From contig NC_052676.1 in the NCBI RefSeq assembly GCF_016802725.1, positions 5,845,433 to 5,909,432 of the forward strand: DNA of 64,000 nucleotides, written 5' to 3'. Below the pieces are notes generated by a model. The model did no database searches. It was not told where the DNA came from and saw only the letters and a program-made list of their open reading frames with translations. Below, in pieces: positions 1-12,022 of the stretch (the stretch's first letter is position 1; each line of letters starts with the position of its first letter). Both the position numbers and the translations under genes were made by a program. This DNA is from Solenopsis invicta (lineage: Eukaryota > Arthropoda > Insecta > Hymenoptera > Formicidae).

Positions 1-298
1 TTTTTTTTTTATGAAACGCCACTATAACAGTTTCTCTCTGAACGGTCTTTTGGGATTAACTAAACTCTTTTCTCAAATGGGAAAGATATTCAAACATGTA
101 TGAATGTAACCGCACAGAAAGAACGGTTTTACTGAAGGACTCTTTGTTTCCGTTTATTACATGTGATTTTTCCTGAAAGACAGAAAAGAAAATAATATTT
201 TATTAAATAAATTTTTATTTTTATATAAAAATTTCAAAACATTACATCTAATTCAGCGGTTATTAAAAACGTATATTATTCTTTGGTGTATATTTGTT

Positions 299-1249
299 CT
301 TCTATTTTCCTTTTTTTTTATTCTTCATTTCAAACTCACTCTTTCTTTTCTTTGTTTTTTTTCTTTAAAAATTTTTTTTTATAATCTTTTTTTTATGCAA
401 ATAAATTTTTAACTTTGATAAAAAGTCAAGAAATTAAAGTTAATGCGTTTCAAAAATAACTAGTTAAAATTAAAAATTATATTATTCAAAATTAACTAAA
501 TTAAGTAAAAAGTTATTAACTTTAATATTTAACTTTTACTTTTTTAATTACCCATCCCGCAAATGAGTTACGAAAATATGTAACGCAGTGCGATGCAAAA
601 AGATCTCCCTAAAAGTCGTTGCGGTAGTCTCGCGCAGCGAGAGAGACTCTGCTCAATGAAAGCGCGCGTGCACGCCGATTAATGCCTCCCCACTCGGGTC
701 GTTGACCGCACGCGGCCCCGGCAGACAGGCGCACGTGCTTGCCGTCTGGGCCGCCTCCCCACTCTCCGGCGGCCGACGCAGAGTGGGGAGGCGGCCCAGA
801 CGGCAAGCACGTGCGCCTGTCTGCCGGGGCCGCGTGCGGTCAACGACCCGAGTGGGGAAGCATCAATCGGCGTGCGCGCGCGCGCGCTTTCGGTAGACGG
901 AGTCTCTCTCGCTACGCGAGACTACCGCAACAACTTTTAGAGAGATCTTTTTGCATCGCACTGCGTTACAAATCTTTGTAACTTATTTGCGGGATTAGGT
1001 AATTAAAAAATTAAGAGTTAAATAATAAAGTTAATAACTTTTAACTTACTTTAGTTAATTTTTAATAATTTAATTGTTAACTTTAACCAGTTATTTTTTA
1101 AATATATAAACTTTAATTTATTATCTTTTTAAAAAAGTTAAAAATTTATTTGTATAAGAATAGTTTAAAGCTTATAAAAGACAAAAATTTTAAAAAAGAA
1201 AAACAACAAAAAATTTAAAATAATGAATAAAAAGAAAAGAAAATAGGAG
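299..1249. repeat. Palindrome (inverted repeat) of about 950 bp with GC-rich core
   Basis: Two arms mirror each other around position 772. The inner arms 688-765 and 780-857 are perfect 78-bp reverse complements separated by a 14-base spacer (766-779). Further out the arms continue with mismatches through a GC-rich block (about 555-687 and 858-995), for example GCAGTGCGATGCAAAAAGATCT facing its reverse complement. They then run through AT-rich sequence to about 299 and 1249. The open frames at 609-981 are products of this palindrome, not genes. It looks like a foldback element or a non-autonomous transposon, but no transposase is present. Confidence 0.85.
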
Positions 1250-1529
1250 AGCGAAAGTTAGAATCATAATTCAGTATTGAAAAATTAAAGAAACATTGCA
1301 TAAACCTTACATTAAAATATTGTAATATTATATGGAAGTTACAAAAGATTTCTGTAATATTACTGCAAGCTTGCAGTAATGTTGAAATGTCCGTAATTTT
1401 CAATCTAAAAATCTTTATGACGTTTCGGATTATTTAGGATCGTCTACTAGTTTTATTGGTAGAAGAAACGAAACGCAATGCCAGTAATTTTCACTTGTGT
1501 CAACTGGATTATTTTCACTGCTAATAAAG

Positions 1530-1775
1530 TAAACCCATTTTCGAACAAACTAAAGAAGGTACAAATTTTCTAAGTACGATCTGAAAATAATTTTGTTAGA
1601 CCATCAAAATAATTATAAAGGACATTTAAGTATGACGAATAATACTGTAAAAAGTTTCAACATTCTAGTAATAACCTAGACAATTATTGGATGGTCTAAC
1701 AATAATTACTCTTAGACCTGTATAACCAACTAAATTTTTAGACACTTTAGCAAAAACGTTCTTTCCGTGCAGAGT
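1530..1775. repeat. Foldback (MITE-like) repeat, family 1, copy A
   Basis: The arms contain TTTTGTTAGACCATCAAAAT on the left and its near reverse complement (GGATGGTCTAACAATAATTA) on the right. Weaker symmetry extends outward to TTTTAGACACTTTAGCAAAAACG. The same sequence, diverged, occurs at 41255-41510, so this is a dispersed element. The inner hairpin 1577-1720 is directly flanked by TA on both sides. No coding capacity is seen. Confidence 0.72.
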
Positions 1776-3835
1776 TGGAATTTCAGTTGTCAGCTCTCGT
1801 GATCGATCTTTCAAGTCGCCACGTTGATTCGGACTCTCTCGCGGAATAGCAGATCGCATCGCTAATGGCCGAACCGTTTTGTTGTTGTTGCCGTTGTCGT
1901 GGTAGTATCTGCGTAGCGCCGTAATGAAAAGCGCTTCTCGCACGACTCCCGAGAATCATTTGTAGGGTAGCTTCCGAAGTAAGATAGTGCGTAATGACGA
2001 TAATATCGTTAGGTGTGCACTCTATGGTGTGCGTATATATCGAAGGGGGGAGGGTGCCCGGGCGCTGGCTGAGGATAGGGGTGAGATCGAAGGCAGAGAG
2101 GGGGCTGTAGGTGCCGCGATATAACCGAGGAAACGTAGACCAGGTTTATTAGCACACGGTGCCGAGAGCGCCGGGGCCACCCCCTTTGGCGCTTCGCTTC
2201 ATCCCTCTCGCTTCTCCCCACGCCTCACTGAACGTCGAGGGGGTTATTATCTTATGCGTTATAATGATACACGGTTTAGGGCCTGCAGCGGTCGTGCAAG
2301 ATCGAAAGCCAGACAGCCATTCCGCTAGTTATGGCGCTCGTTAGTCTCTCAGACGTCTTCGACGTGTCTATCGTCAACCCTTCAGTCGTTTGTTTATTTG
2401 TTTATTTATTAAGCTTTTAGTTTATCTATTAAATTAATTTTAACAATTTTATTTGTTTATTTGTCCATTTAGTCATTTTTCTTACTAAAAAGATATAAAA
2501 ATGTTTGTCATCTTTTGTTAATACAGATGTACTTTTATATGTATACAATATTCTTAGAATATTATACAAATATTATTAAAAATTATAATAATATTAAAAT
2601 AATATTTCGAGAATCTTATTCAATGTTTTTAATATTATTTTAATATTATGCGAATATTTTGTTAATGTTATATGTTCGTTTTTACATAATATTTATCATA
2701 TATTACTTCAATATACAATTCAATGGAACATTATAAAAATGTTCATAATATGAATATTATTATTGTCAAAAATTAATGTGAATTATTATGCATAAACTTT
2801 ATAATTATTACATTCAAAAGTTATTCTTGATAATTTAGAATGTTAAAGCAAATAATATTTATTTTTCCATATAATATTCGTATATCATCTGGAGTGGACA
2901 TATTACCATTTTTTATTAATATTTCGGAAATATTATTTAATATTAAATAGTATTATAGCGCTTATAAGGATTAAACAATAAAATATTTATTTGTTATTTG
3001 TCGTTATTTATACATGTGTCAAATTCTCTTGAAATTATTAATTTATTATAACTAATATTTTTTAAAGCAATCAAAGATCGATTGAATTTCTTGATGTTTA
3101 CCAACTCTAATTCTCTAACTTTTTTTATTTAAGAAGATAAAACGGGCGAAGAAGCGTTAAGAGTGCATAATTTCATACAATTACGAAGATGAACGTAAAT
3201 TCAGCGGTCATTCACTGGTGCGTGCGTGCGCAGCCGATCGAATTAATCCGAATTAATCGGGCCTGCGTTAAAAGGTCGGGAGCGTCTTCGAGGTATACGA
3301 GGAACGAGTGGCGCGGCTCAGGGGAAGCTATTAATTAATACGCATCGGAGAAAACGAAGTTATACGGCGGCACTTACCTCCCGGAAGAACGCGAGTATCC
3401 GAACTGTGCGTCTAATTAGCGAGTGAGTTTCCGGAGAGTGCGACGCATCCCGAGAGAGCGACAGAAAGATGTAGAGATAGAGAGAGGCGCCTTGCTGTGA
3501 TAAGTGATTATGCGGATAGGAACATGGGAGGGTGTCTTCCGAAGCGGTGCAGATTGTACTTAACTCCAATAATTAATTCAAATCGCGCTGCTGTTAACAC
3601 ACAACATTAAGCTCTTGCAGTATTTTCAGACAAACTTGGCAATATTTTTTCACGAGATTAGAACAATGATCATAAGCAGTCGTTTCGAATACACAACTAA
3701 AGTAGCAACATAAAAGTGTATCAATATTAATTTATATATATAGTATATACAGAGTGTCCTAAAATTAAATGTAATACATATTTCGTATATGAGATTTTTC
3801 TCTAATATCTTTGCTTTTCCATTTATTGATGATAG

Positions 3836-3948
3836 GACGGTAAAGTCAATGCAACTGCCATTAAAGTTACGCAAACACTACTCGTGGAGTCTGTCAAGTC
3901 GACAAGACCGTCCTTGTCCACTGCCGAAAAATTGAAATACACCAAGAT
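3836..3948 (+). CDS. Pex1: Pex1 (peroxisome biogenesis AAA ATPase 1), penultimate coding exon, C-terminal region
   Basis: Small exon after a TGATAG acceptor (AG at 3834-3835), ending at the strong donor GAT|GTAAGTAT (GT at 3949-3950). It reads D-G-K-V-N... and includes TQTLLVESVKSTRPSLS. In position and pattern this matches the C-terminal end of PEX1, where a helix is followed by a conserved TRPS(I/V)S motif. PEX1 with PEX6 forms the hexameric peroxisomal AAA motor that extracts the import receptor PEX5. This exon lies after the ATPase domains, so no Walker motif is expected. The frame is open across the exon, and splicing to 4041 keeps it open to the normal C-terminus. The upstream exon was not found in 1-3835, so the exact 5' boundary rests on the acceptor alone. 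The short exon is easy to miss because it is only 37 codons long. Confidence 0.82.
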
Positions 3949-4040
3949 GTAAGTATAGACATGCATGAAAAAAATTATAGTAATAAGAAATTTAGCTTAT
4001 TACATTGCTTATTATAATTCATGCCGTTGTATTATTATAG
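3949..4040 (+). other. 92-bp terminal intron of Pex1
   Basis: Short AT-rich GT-AG intron with donor GTAAGTAT and acceptor TATTATTATAG. Its length is typical for insect introns. Removing it turns two short open blocks into one continuous Pex1-like C-terminus. Confidence 0.82.
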
Positions 4041-4113
4041 TTACGCTCGGTTTTCTAAGGAGGGCGACTTCGTGGAGGATGTGCTAAAGAACCAGAAGAT
4101 AACTCTGGCTTGA
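4041..4113 (+). CDS. Pex1: Pex1, last coding exon with stop codon
   Basis: Begins after the acceptor TATTATTATAG (AG at 4039-4040). Its first T completes an Ile codon begun in the previous exon. The joined reading is ...KLKYTKIYARFSKEGDF and then VEDVLKNQKITLA, ending at TGA 4111-4113. The terminal QKITLA closely resembles the QKVTLA end of human PEX1 as I recall it. The aromatic KIYARF element follows TRPSLS at the same distance as ELYESF does in the human protein. These agreements, with correct splice phase and a terminal stop, make chance unlikely. If the rest of the gene lies to the left outside the window, this is a functional 3' end. If not, it is a relic fragment that has so far kept its frame. 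Confidence 0.84.
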
Positions 4114-4247
4114 TTGGAATCTTTTTATTTTTAATTGTTAAATCAAGCTCAAATTTTTCAAGAAGAAGAAAAAAAATATAAAACCAAGTTGGTATTAAAA
4201 GTATCAAGTATTACTTATAACGATCAACAATACATAATATAATACTT

Positions 4248-4253
4248 AATAAA
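4248..4253 (+). terminator. Candidate polyadenylation signal of Pex1
   Basis: AATAAA lies 135 bp after the Pex1 stop codon in the + orientation. It is a canonical hexamer at a plausible 3'-UTR distance. In AT-rich DNA the hexamer is common, so the assignment rests on position. Confidence 0.4.
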
Positions 4254-6020
4254 CGATCTTATTAGGTCATCATTGGTGTGCCATTATACTTTAAACATTG
4301 TTCTAATCATCGTTTTAACCGCAATAGATTAGAAATCTTGTTACATAATTATGTTAAACAAAAATTGATAAACCTCAGTAACATTAGAAATTCACAATCT
4401 GTCTGATTAGGTCAAAACCCTTAAACACATGGATCTGAGAGGTTCAGACAATTTTGAGAACACAACTTTGGTCCTAATCAATATTTTCCAAACAAACAAA
4501 AAAAAAAATGCAAGTTCAGAGTCTCAGAAATGTGACCGAATAAACGACATTGCCGCAAATTGATCTATTGTGAAATTATTAAGGCGAAAACCAAGCAAAA
4601 ATAAAAAATTAAAAAAAATTCCATTTCTTTAATTAAATCACATTTTTGCAACAAAGAACATATTTAAGGATTTTATAATATCGTTAAAAAATGATATTTT
4701 TAGGAAAAAAATTATGGCAATGTTATTCCTTTTAAAAATATTATTATGTAACGAGGAAAATATGTGATGACAAAAAAATTTTACTGCCGTGAAGATTTCT
4801 ACCTCCTCCCTAAACTTTCTTACTCATTTCTTTTTTATACAGCAAGCAATCGAAATATTGTGTGAGTTTCCTAGATCTATGTACTGTGTTTCAGAGTTAA
4901 CCATTCTTTCAATTGGTCGTTATAACGATCAATATAATTCAAAGTAAAATAAAGTAATTGGGCCGTGTATAAATAAAAGAAATCTTGTCTCACAGGGATT
5001 GAAGAAAATTGCAAAAATATATTTGGTATTAAAACAATATAATAAAATAATAAATTTACACCAAAAATTGTTTTCTTTTCTTTCAGATATTTTAATTGCA
5101 AATCGCTTGAGATAGATACGACGCGGTAAAATATTCATAAACAGTTGGGACGATGATTAAACGAGACATCAGACGCGTTTCGATAGTCGTGTCTCCCTTT
5201 TGCCGCGCATTCTTCGGCTTCGAGAAATCGATCTCGAATGAGAATCCACATTCGTTCGAACGTAACTCACGGTTAGAGATTTTACCGGGTAAACCCGCGG
5301 TGGCGAACCACGACGGCAGCTCGCGGGGGCGCAAGCTCGAGGAGGCGGATGTCGCGCCGGGGCAAAGTTAAATTAAATCACGGGCGAAGGCAGCTAATAT
5401 TGTAGTTTATCTGGCGGGACATTAGCGCGGTGAAATATGCGCCTCCTTCGCCCCGGCGAACTTAAAATCAAGATCTTAGACGAACTTCCCAGCCCCCTTA
5501 CCCCTTCGCCCCGTGAGAGACGCCGACGTCGACGCCGGCGCGTCCTTCCTGCTAAGTCGCGCGTGAAAATACTAATTATTATACCGATTATTAATACGAA
5601 AAGTTGCTGGCGCTAAGTCGACGAGCACGAGGAGAGTCGCGGCGCAGTTTCGCGGGGGTGGCCGGAGGGAGGCCGCGCGAGCATCCGGATTACGCTTCGC
5701 GCTTACGCTCGGTTGGGAGAGGGAGGAAACGTGGACGTCAACCGAGGCTATGAGCACATCGCGCGCCGACAGATAATGAGTTTGCTAGTGTTAACACGAA
5801 AATATAGAACGTGCAACGTCGCCATATTGTCATCGCCATGAAATCACGCCGGGTGCTGCACGTTTTGTCAATTTCGCGCGATGGCCTTTTGTATCCGCGG
5901 CCAAAGGACGTGCTCTTTTGCATGATGAACATGGCCGAAAGGGGCCTCTGGATAGCACCATTCGCAGGATTAAGCCGTGAAATGGCGGAAGAAAGACGAG
6001 CGGCGCGAGGAGATGCTCGC

Positions 6021-6103
6021 AACGACGACGACGACGACGACGACGGCAGTGACGACAACGACGACAACGACGACGACGGCGAAGACGACGACGAGGAGAG
6101 GAG
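6021..6103. repeat. (GAC)n-rich trinucleotide tract
   Basis: Imperfect GAC/GACGAC run. It yields an Asp-rich frame on + (poly-D) and Arg- or Ser-rich frames on -, none of which is supported as a gene. Confidence 0.9.
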
Positions 6104-6163
6104 GCTCTGCTTAGCATAAAAATGGCCAATTACCCGACTAACAAGCGACGGTCGAGCAACGCG

Positions 6164-6198
6164 AAGAGAGAGAGGGGAGAGAGAGAGAGAGAGAGAGC
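6164..6198. repeat. (GA)n microsatellite
   Basis: AGAGAGAGAG GGGA then a GAGA run of about 20 bases. Confidence 0.9.
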
Positions 6199-6395
6199 CG
6201 TTGGGCGACGAAGCCTGCTAACTCCGTTAGCGCCTCTCCGCCCGCCGAAGGAGATTAGTTAGCGTAAATGCCGCCGGTTGACGCATTTTTATTCCTGATT
6301 ACCGCTTCTCGCCGCGCTAATCCCATTCGCGCTGGCGACATTCGGGAAAACTCGACTTCGCGCCCGGCAACAAATTGCCGTCCTCGAAAAAGGAC

Positions 6396-6420
6396 GAAGG
6401 AAGGAAGGAAGGAAGGAAGA
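6396..6420. repeat. (GAAG)n tetranucleotide repeat
   Basis: Six or so GAAG units in a CpG-rich patch. Confidence 0.9.
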
Positions 6421-6891
6421 ATCCGGGGCTAGTAAGGGGGAGGGCTTGTGTACATTGGCGCAGCGATATAAAGGAAATAGACTGTTATTTAGGCAAGAAG
6501 AGGGGACCTCGGGCGAAATAGGCTAGCCGATATTGAAAAAACGGATGGAGATCTTGAGAATCGGCATTCTTCTTCTATTACAGCTTCACCAAGAATGCAG
6601 CGCTGGACGGAAGTGTAAAGTGCGATTGCTCAAAAAAATTTGAAACTTTAGGCAAGGATAGACATTTTGACAATTCTATAAATTAGATCAACCGGGATAA
6701 CTTATTCAAACCATTGTTTAAGGTCTGAGTAATAACAGCATTTGGAGGTCCGATTAGTAGGATAATATTGGCAACCTTCGACAGTTCTCGGTAAGGAAAA
6801 TGAGATTCTTCTTGTGCGAAAGAAAATTCGTTTGAAAGAAATCGCTACAATACCGCCGTGATTTCCGGGCCAATTCTTTCGAGAATAATCG

Positions 6892-6919
6892 TGGGGGCGG
6901 GGAGGGGGGGGGAGAAGGG
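6892..6919. repeat. G-rich tract
   Basis: GGGGGCGGGGAGGGGGGGGG, four or more G runs on the + strand. Possible G-quadruplex. Confidence 0.8.
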
Positions 6920-9900
6920 AAAGAGAAAGAAAGAGAGGAGGGGATAAGTTTGTCTGCGTCCTTCGCTTTGGGCCCTTTGGGTGCGAAGAAGTACACACTA
7001 CGCAAAGAAGTTCTGCGCGACGGTGAAAGAAGGAGCGCGACAGCTTCTTCGGGGCTGCTGCTGCTGCTGCGATTACCTTAGGCGCAATTCCGCGGCGTTA
7101 TAACGACAGGCAGCGACAACTCGTACGCGAAATTACGAAGACTTGACAAGAAACGCATTGCGATTCCGCCACGACGTAATCTCATAACGCCGAGCGCGTT
7201 GATATTAAATCCGAGAGTTGTCGCAAGTTGTTGCGACGAATCCCGATTGTAAATTTTCAAAATAGGACAAACAGAAATTGTCTCTCCGATGAAGAACATT
7301 TCCACGGTTCCGTCCGTCTGTCTTTTCCAAATGTACATCGACTTGGAAAAGATAGACGTCTTCGTGTGGAGATATCTAGTCGTTAAACAGTTGTAAAATC
7401 AGTCGGATGATCGAATAATTAAAGTTTTATGATTTAAGATACATGGTTTTACTTACACAACAATATTGAAAACGAAAAGAGAAAGAAATCTTCGATGGTT
7501 TCGACATATTATTGGGTAAACATTATTTTTTATAAGATGGTTTAGTCCTACAACTCCAAATATCTTTTGAAACCAAAGAACGTCGCAATTATTTTACTCT
7601 ATAACTTTAAATGTCACATACGAGGCTCTTCGAAATCGGAAAACGAGTGATTTGTATGCGAATATTTATTGTAGCGGTTAAACTGATAAAAGAAGAAATT
7701 CATCGCGCGGTTGGTTTTTGAAACGGAAAAGAACGAAGAAAGGAGGAGAGAGAAAGGGAGAAAGAGGAGGAAAAAGAAGAATGCCGCAGGGAGAGGGGAA
7801 GCGCTGAATGCAGGGGTTTTCGATCTCTCGTGCCATTCTATCATTGACAATTTCGCGCAAATGGGATGGCGGTCGGGCGAGCGAGCGATTGGCGCCGGTG
7901 GTCGGCGAGGCGTGCGTCGCGCGCCCACATTGGCGTTAAATAAGAGTAAGCCATCCGCGCCCGTCCACGACGACGCGGCATAATTGCCTGTGAAATCACC
8001 AGATGGATTTTGCCTCCTTGTTCTGCTTCGGCCCCGCCGATTTTCCTCCGGCCTTGCCGCTCCTGCGGCGGGTTTTGGTCGGGCGAAACAAACTTCATAA
8101 TTGTGGATGAGATTGTCGGCCTAAAGCCTGTTCTACGATAAATTGTATGTCGATATCGAGTAAGAATCATCTACAATTGGATCCATTATTGCTTATATGT
8201 CGAGTAGAGAATAATGTAACATTATATTCATTTATCTTAATTTATTTGGAACTTAAATTGTATAAATTTTATGAAGAAAGCGTAAAACGAGATAAAACTT
8301 CATATACAACAGTTATAACTTCTTGCCATTAGTAAGTCGTAAAAAGAAAGTTGACCCATTGAGTTCAATACATATCTGGAACGCGCATTTCCAATAAAAG
8401 AGAAGGAGATAATATGGCACCAATTTTTATTTTATTGAATAACTTTGTTAATAATCAATATTTTATATTGAAACTTGAACGATTATATTTGTTAAAGTGT
8501 TGTTTAACAGATTCTAGACTCAAAGTAATGAAATATTTATTATTTAGCACGTGATTTATAAAAATGTGACGCACTGCATAATTGATGGAAGAAGAAAAGT
8601 GATAGTAATATGGCTAGCCCCAAAATAAATTTAAAAAAATGATTTGGTTTAAAAAACAAACAATATTTGGTTGTAAAATTTTATATTTTGTATTTTCCAT
8701 CGTTTAGAATTTTCCTGCATTTAAAAACATTTTATCCTTTAAAGAATAAGTATAAAATAATATCTCTAATGTTTCTGAATACAGCAAGGCTACAAATAAC
8801 GTGTGAAAAATTAGCACTGCAAAAGAAAATCGTGATTTCGAATAACTTCCACGCAAAATTTACGTCTTCTCTCAACATCAAAGTACTAACGTACTTTGTG
8901 TTTAAAATGCTTGAAAATATTTCTAACAACATCTATTAGTGTATTAGAGAAGTTAAAAATCAAATGGTAAGACAATACTGTACCCGACAAGCAGGTGTCG
9001 TATTTACCGCAAGTAGTCGTTTTGAAGCAGTCGGGAGGGGTCGAGAAAGAGCTCAAAATTTCAATGAAAACGATTTCTGGCAGATACAAAACCGTTTGTC
9101 TCTTATTCTAGAGGGTTTAAAGGATTTTTTAAGCCAATAAAAAAAAATCGATTTTTTGAAATTTCTACTGTGGTGTAACCCCTTAAACGTAACAATAAAA
9201 AATCTATTAAATAAGCTCTATTAAAAAAAAAGATAGAACTTTTTAAACAAGAAATTCTACTCTTAAAGCAAAGTTAGAATTTGTTTATGTATTTGTGCGT
9301 CTAAATTTTAATCTGCAAAAATTATTCTATTTCGATAGACTATTACGAATAAATTTGAACAACTTCCTGTGACAGTTGCTTCTCTCTGTTCGTTCATTGT
9401 ATCCAGAGAAAATAATATATCAATTACGCTCGTGATTACATTCTCGGATACATCGACACGTCGACTGGGAGTTAAACTCGTTAGTTACCGAGCGAAACGA
9501 CGTTCGCAAACACGCGGAATTCCTCCGAGTGCCGCTGCGATAAATTGCACCAGGAGTGCTCGGTCTCTCGAAAGTATCGCCGCGCGTTTCTCCACAATCG
9601 TCGAATCGAATGGAAAGAAAGCAGCGCCGAGTGAACGATAACTCGATTATCAGAGATGCTAAATAAACACGCGCGATTGCTATGCTCTTCCTATTCCTGG
9701 GGCTGACCCGTTTCTACGTTTAGATATCTTGCGACGTTTCACAAAGCGTCCCAACGTTGCTCTTTCCCTCTATTTCCTCACGATAATTCGACGATATTCC
9801 GCTCGATAATGTTTAGTGTAAACTCCGAGATACATGAGTTTTAGTTTCCCATTATATCTAACTTATCTGATATCAACTCTAAACATTTTTCACTGTTAGT

Positions 9901-11274
9901 ATCTCTATTGGATGTGTACCCGGGACACCCCGAAATACTGCAGTTTCAAGACTAAGGGCGTAACGCGCGGGCAATTGCTGCACAAACAATTTGCGTCACT
10001 TAGGGCGACCCTCGACGACCCTTGGCGACCCTCGGCGTGACCCGCTGAGGTACCCATCGAGGCGTCTCTGAAAACTCCGAGAAGAGACGAGGCAAGGCGC
10101 CCCGTGCCGTTGGCGGCGAACCCCTCATCCCAAAGCCGGCGTCGTTGGTGCGATATTTCCAAAGCGTCGAGGCGTGGGTAACGCAGTTTGCCGCAATTTC
10201 TTGTTTCCATTAGGTTGGCCGGCCTGCGGGGTAAATTCCAGCCTGCCTGGCGGTGGAGGATTGCGCAACTTCGACGCTCCCTCCCACCCCTTCCCGTCGA
10301 CGCGGCGTGGCGTCTCGTGGTGCTCTAGGTGAGGTCAGGGAGAGAGGGACGGTGACGTTCGCCGTCACCACCGCTCCACCGGGAAATGGTGCATGCATAA
10401 CCGCGGCTCTTCCTCTTACTGTGTCAGATCAAATGACGCGCGCCAGCGCCCACAATAACGGCCTCTTTACGCTTCAGTCCTATCTCATTCCCAAGCCGAG
10501 GCTGGGAATCCCCACGCCTCTGTCTACCGATCTCGATGGCGCGGGAGTCCAATATAGCGGAGCTCCGGGGGACTTAACGATAGAAGCCCCGAGCTTGGCT
10601 CTAGAGGAGCAGATCCGATCTATGCATTCAAAAGAATTACAATCGTTGAGTTTAATTTTGTACGACACGTACATCATTTTCATTAACACCCTCTTACTTC
10701 GCTCTGCATTCAGCCGTAATAAAATTCTACATCAGTAGTTCGGCAGGAGACCGGTTGTAACGAAAACGCGAGACCATCTTCCAAGATTGTCCAAGTATTA
10801 AAATCTTCAAAACATAAAGACCCGACGACAGTGGCACTGTCTTTTTGAATTTACAACTCAACGTATGAGGATCAAGGTGTTGACCCAATTTTCAAACTCT
10901 TCCCAAGATTTTTTTTCGTAAGCGACTGGCGAACAAGAGGATTCGAAAATTTCGCGTCCGATAAAGACAGAGCGCGATGAAACGATAGAATTATTAGTTC
11001 GAGAAAGCATCGAAAGGACACGGATATGGGTGGGAGAAGGGGGGGAGGGGATTTCCATTCGGATTAAGCGCGTCCCTTTTTTTCCCCCGCACGGAAAATG
11101 ATTTGCCTGCCCAGCTCGCACGTCCGACCGGGTCTAAGAGGACGCGGGCACGGGCGATGTGATTCGGATCCGCGAGTGCTATTCGGAGGCAGACGTGCGG
11201 ATAAGCCCCTCAAAGGTCCCGTGTCCCCTTCTTCAAAGGTATATCAACTTCTCCCCGGTTATACTTCGCGTTCT

Positions 11275-11297
11275 ACCACCACCACCACCACCACCGC
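11275..11297. repeat. (CCA)n trinucleotide repeat
   Basis: About seven CCA units. It produces poly-Thr or poly-Pro frames in overlapping open frames that are not supported as genes. Confidence 0.9.
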
Positions 11298-11975
11298 TAC
11301 CGCCGCCTGCACCCATATCGGGAGAAACACTTCCACCCCGCCGCTTTATTTGTATTCAAACCACTCCGGACCTCGTCCTCGCATTTTGCACGTCCCGATT
11401 GCGCGTGCTTCTCTACGCTGATAAGCGCCCCTTTTACATTCCCAGCGTTGGGAATGATAGAAATAATTGTGTAACGCGCCGCCAATTGTTGGCGAGTATC
11501 CCGAAATAATTAGACATGGCTATTGTGTCAGAAAACAACTATCGGCTCTTAGTTTCCTGTCCCTCGGCGGATAAGAATAAGACGAGAGAAAGGAGCACAG
11601 GAAAATAGGTTAATGAGTTGGCGTGGACGAAGATAAAGTTAAATGTAATAGAGTTGAGGTCTGAAGTTTTTGAATCTTAGAGTAAAAGTAATGTGCAATA
11701 AATATTTCCGTCGAAGAAAAATTATTCACAAAGTTGTTTAAGAGTTTCTCATTAAAACAATCTCAATTTAGTAGAAGTGTGATAAAAAATACATATGACC
11801 TACAAAATGGTATTCGAGTAAATCTTTAATGTAACGTAAAAAATTTATCTATGTTAAATAATGAAACTGATCAGTAAATGTGTTCAGTCTTAAATGTTAA
11901 TAAGACTGAATGTTTAAGGAATTTAATAAATGAATCCAGCAGACTTCATGAGATCACGTGCATTATTATCTTCCG

Positions 11976-12022
11976 ACACACACACACAAACACACACACA
12001 ATACATATATATATATATATAT
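11976..12022. repeat. Compound (CA)n-(TA)n microsatellite
   Basis: CACACACACAA...CACACACA followed by ATACATATATATATATATATA. Confidence 0.95.

Larger units (their letters stand above)
1..3835. other. Non-coding region left of the Pex1 exons
   Basis: Apart from the palindrome (299-1249) and foldback copy A (1530-1775), it holds a CpG-rich patch at about 1780-2350, a very AT-rich block with short ATAATATT palindromes at about 2390-3120, and a second GC-richer patch at about 3180-3570. A strong minus-strand donor (GAG|GTAAGTG, GT at 3377-3376) lies at the edge of that patch, but no coding exon is recognisable before it. No upstream Pex1 exon was seen. Confidence 0.6.

Noticed and set aside
609..981. 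Three similar open frames (65-80 codons) on both strands
   Set aside because: They are mirror images produced by the palindrome 299-1249.
5811..6129. Asp-rich (+) and Arg-rich (-) frames of about 100 codons
   Set aside because: Generated by the GAC trinucleotide tract; open on both strands, no other coding evidence.
10253..10738. 161-codon + frame in a CpG-rich patch
   Set aside because: No similarity to any family I recognise, and overlapping minus frames are also open. Composition explains it. A spliced-transcript search would be needed to reopen it.
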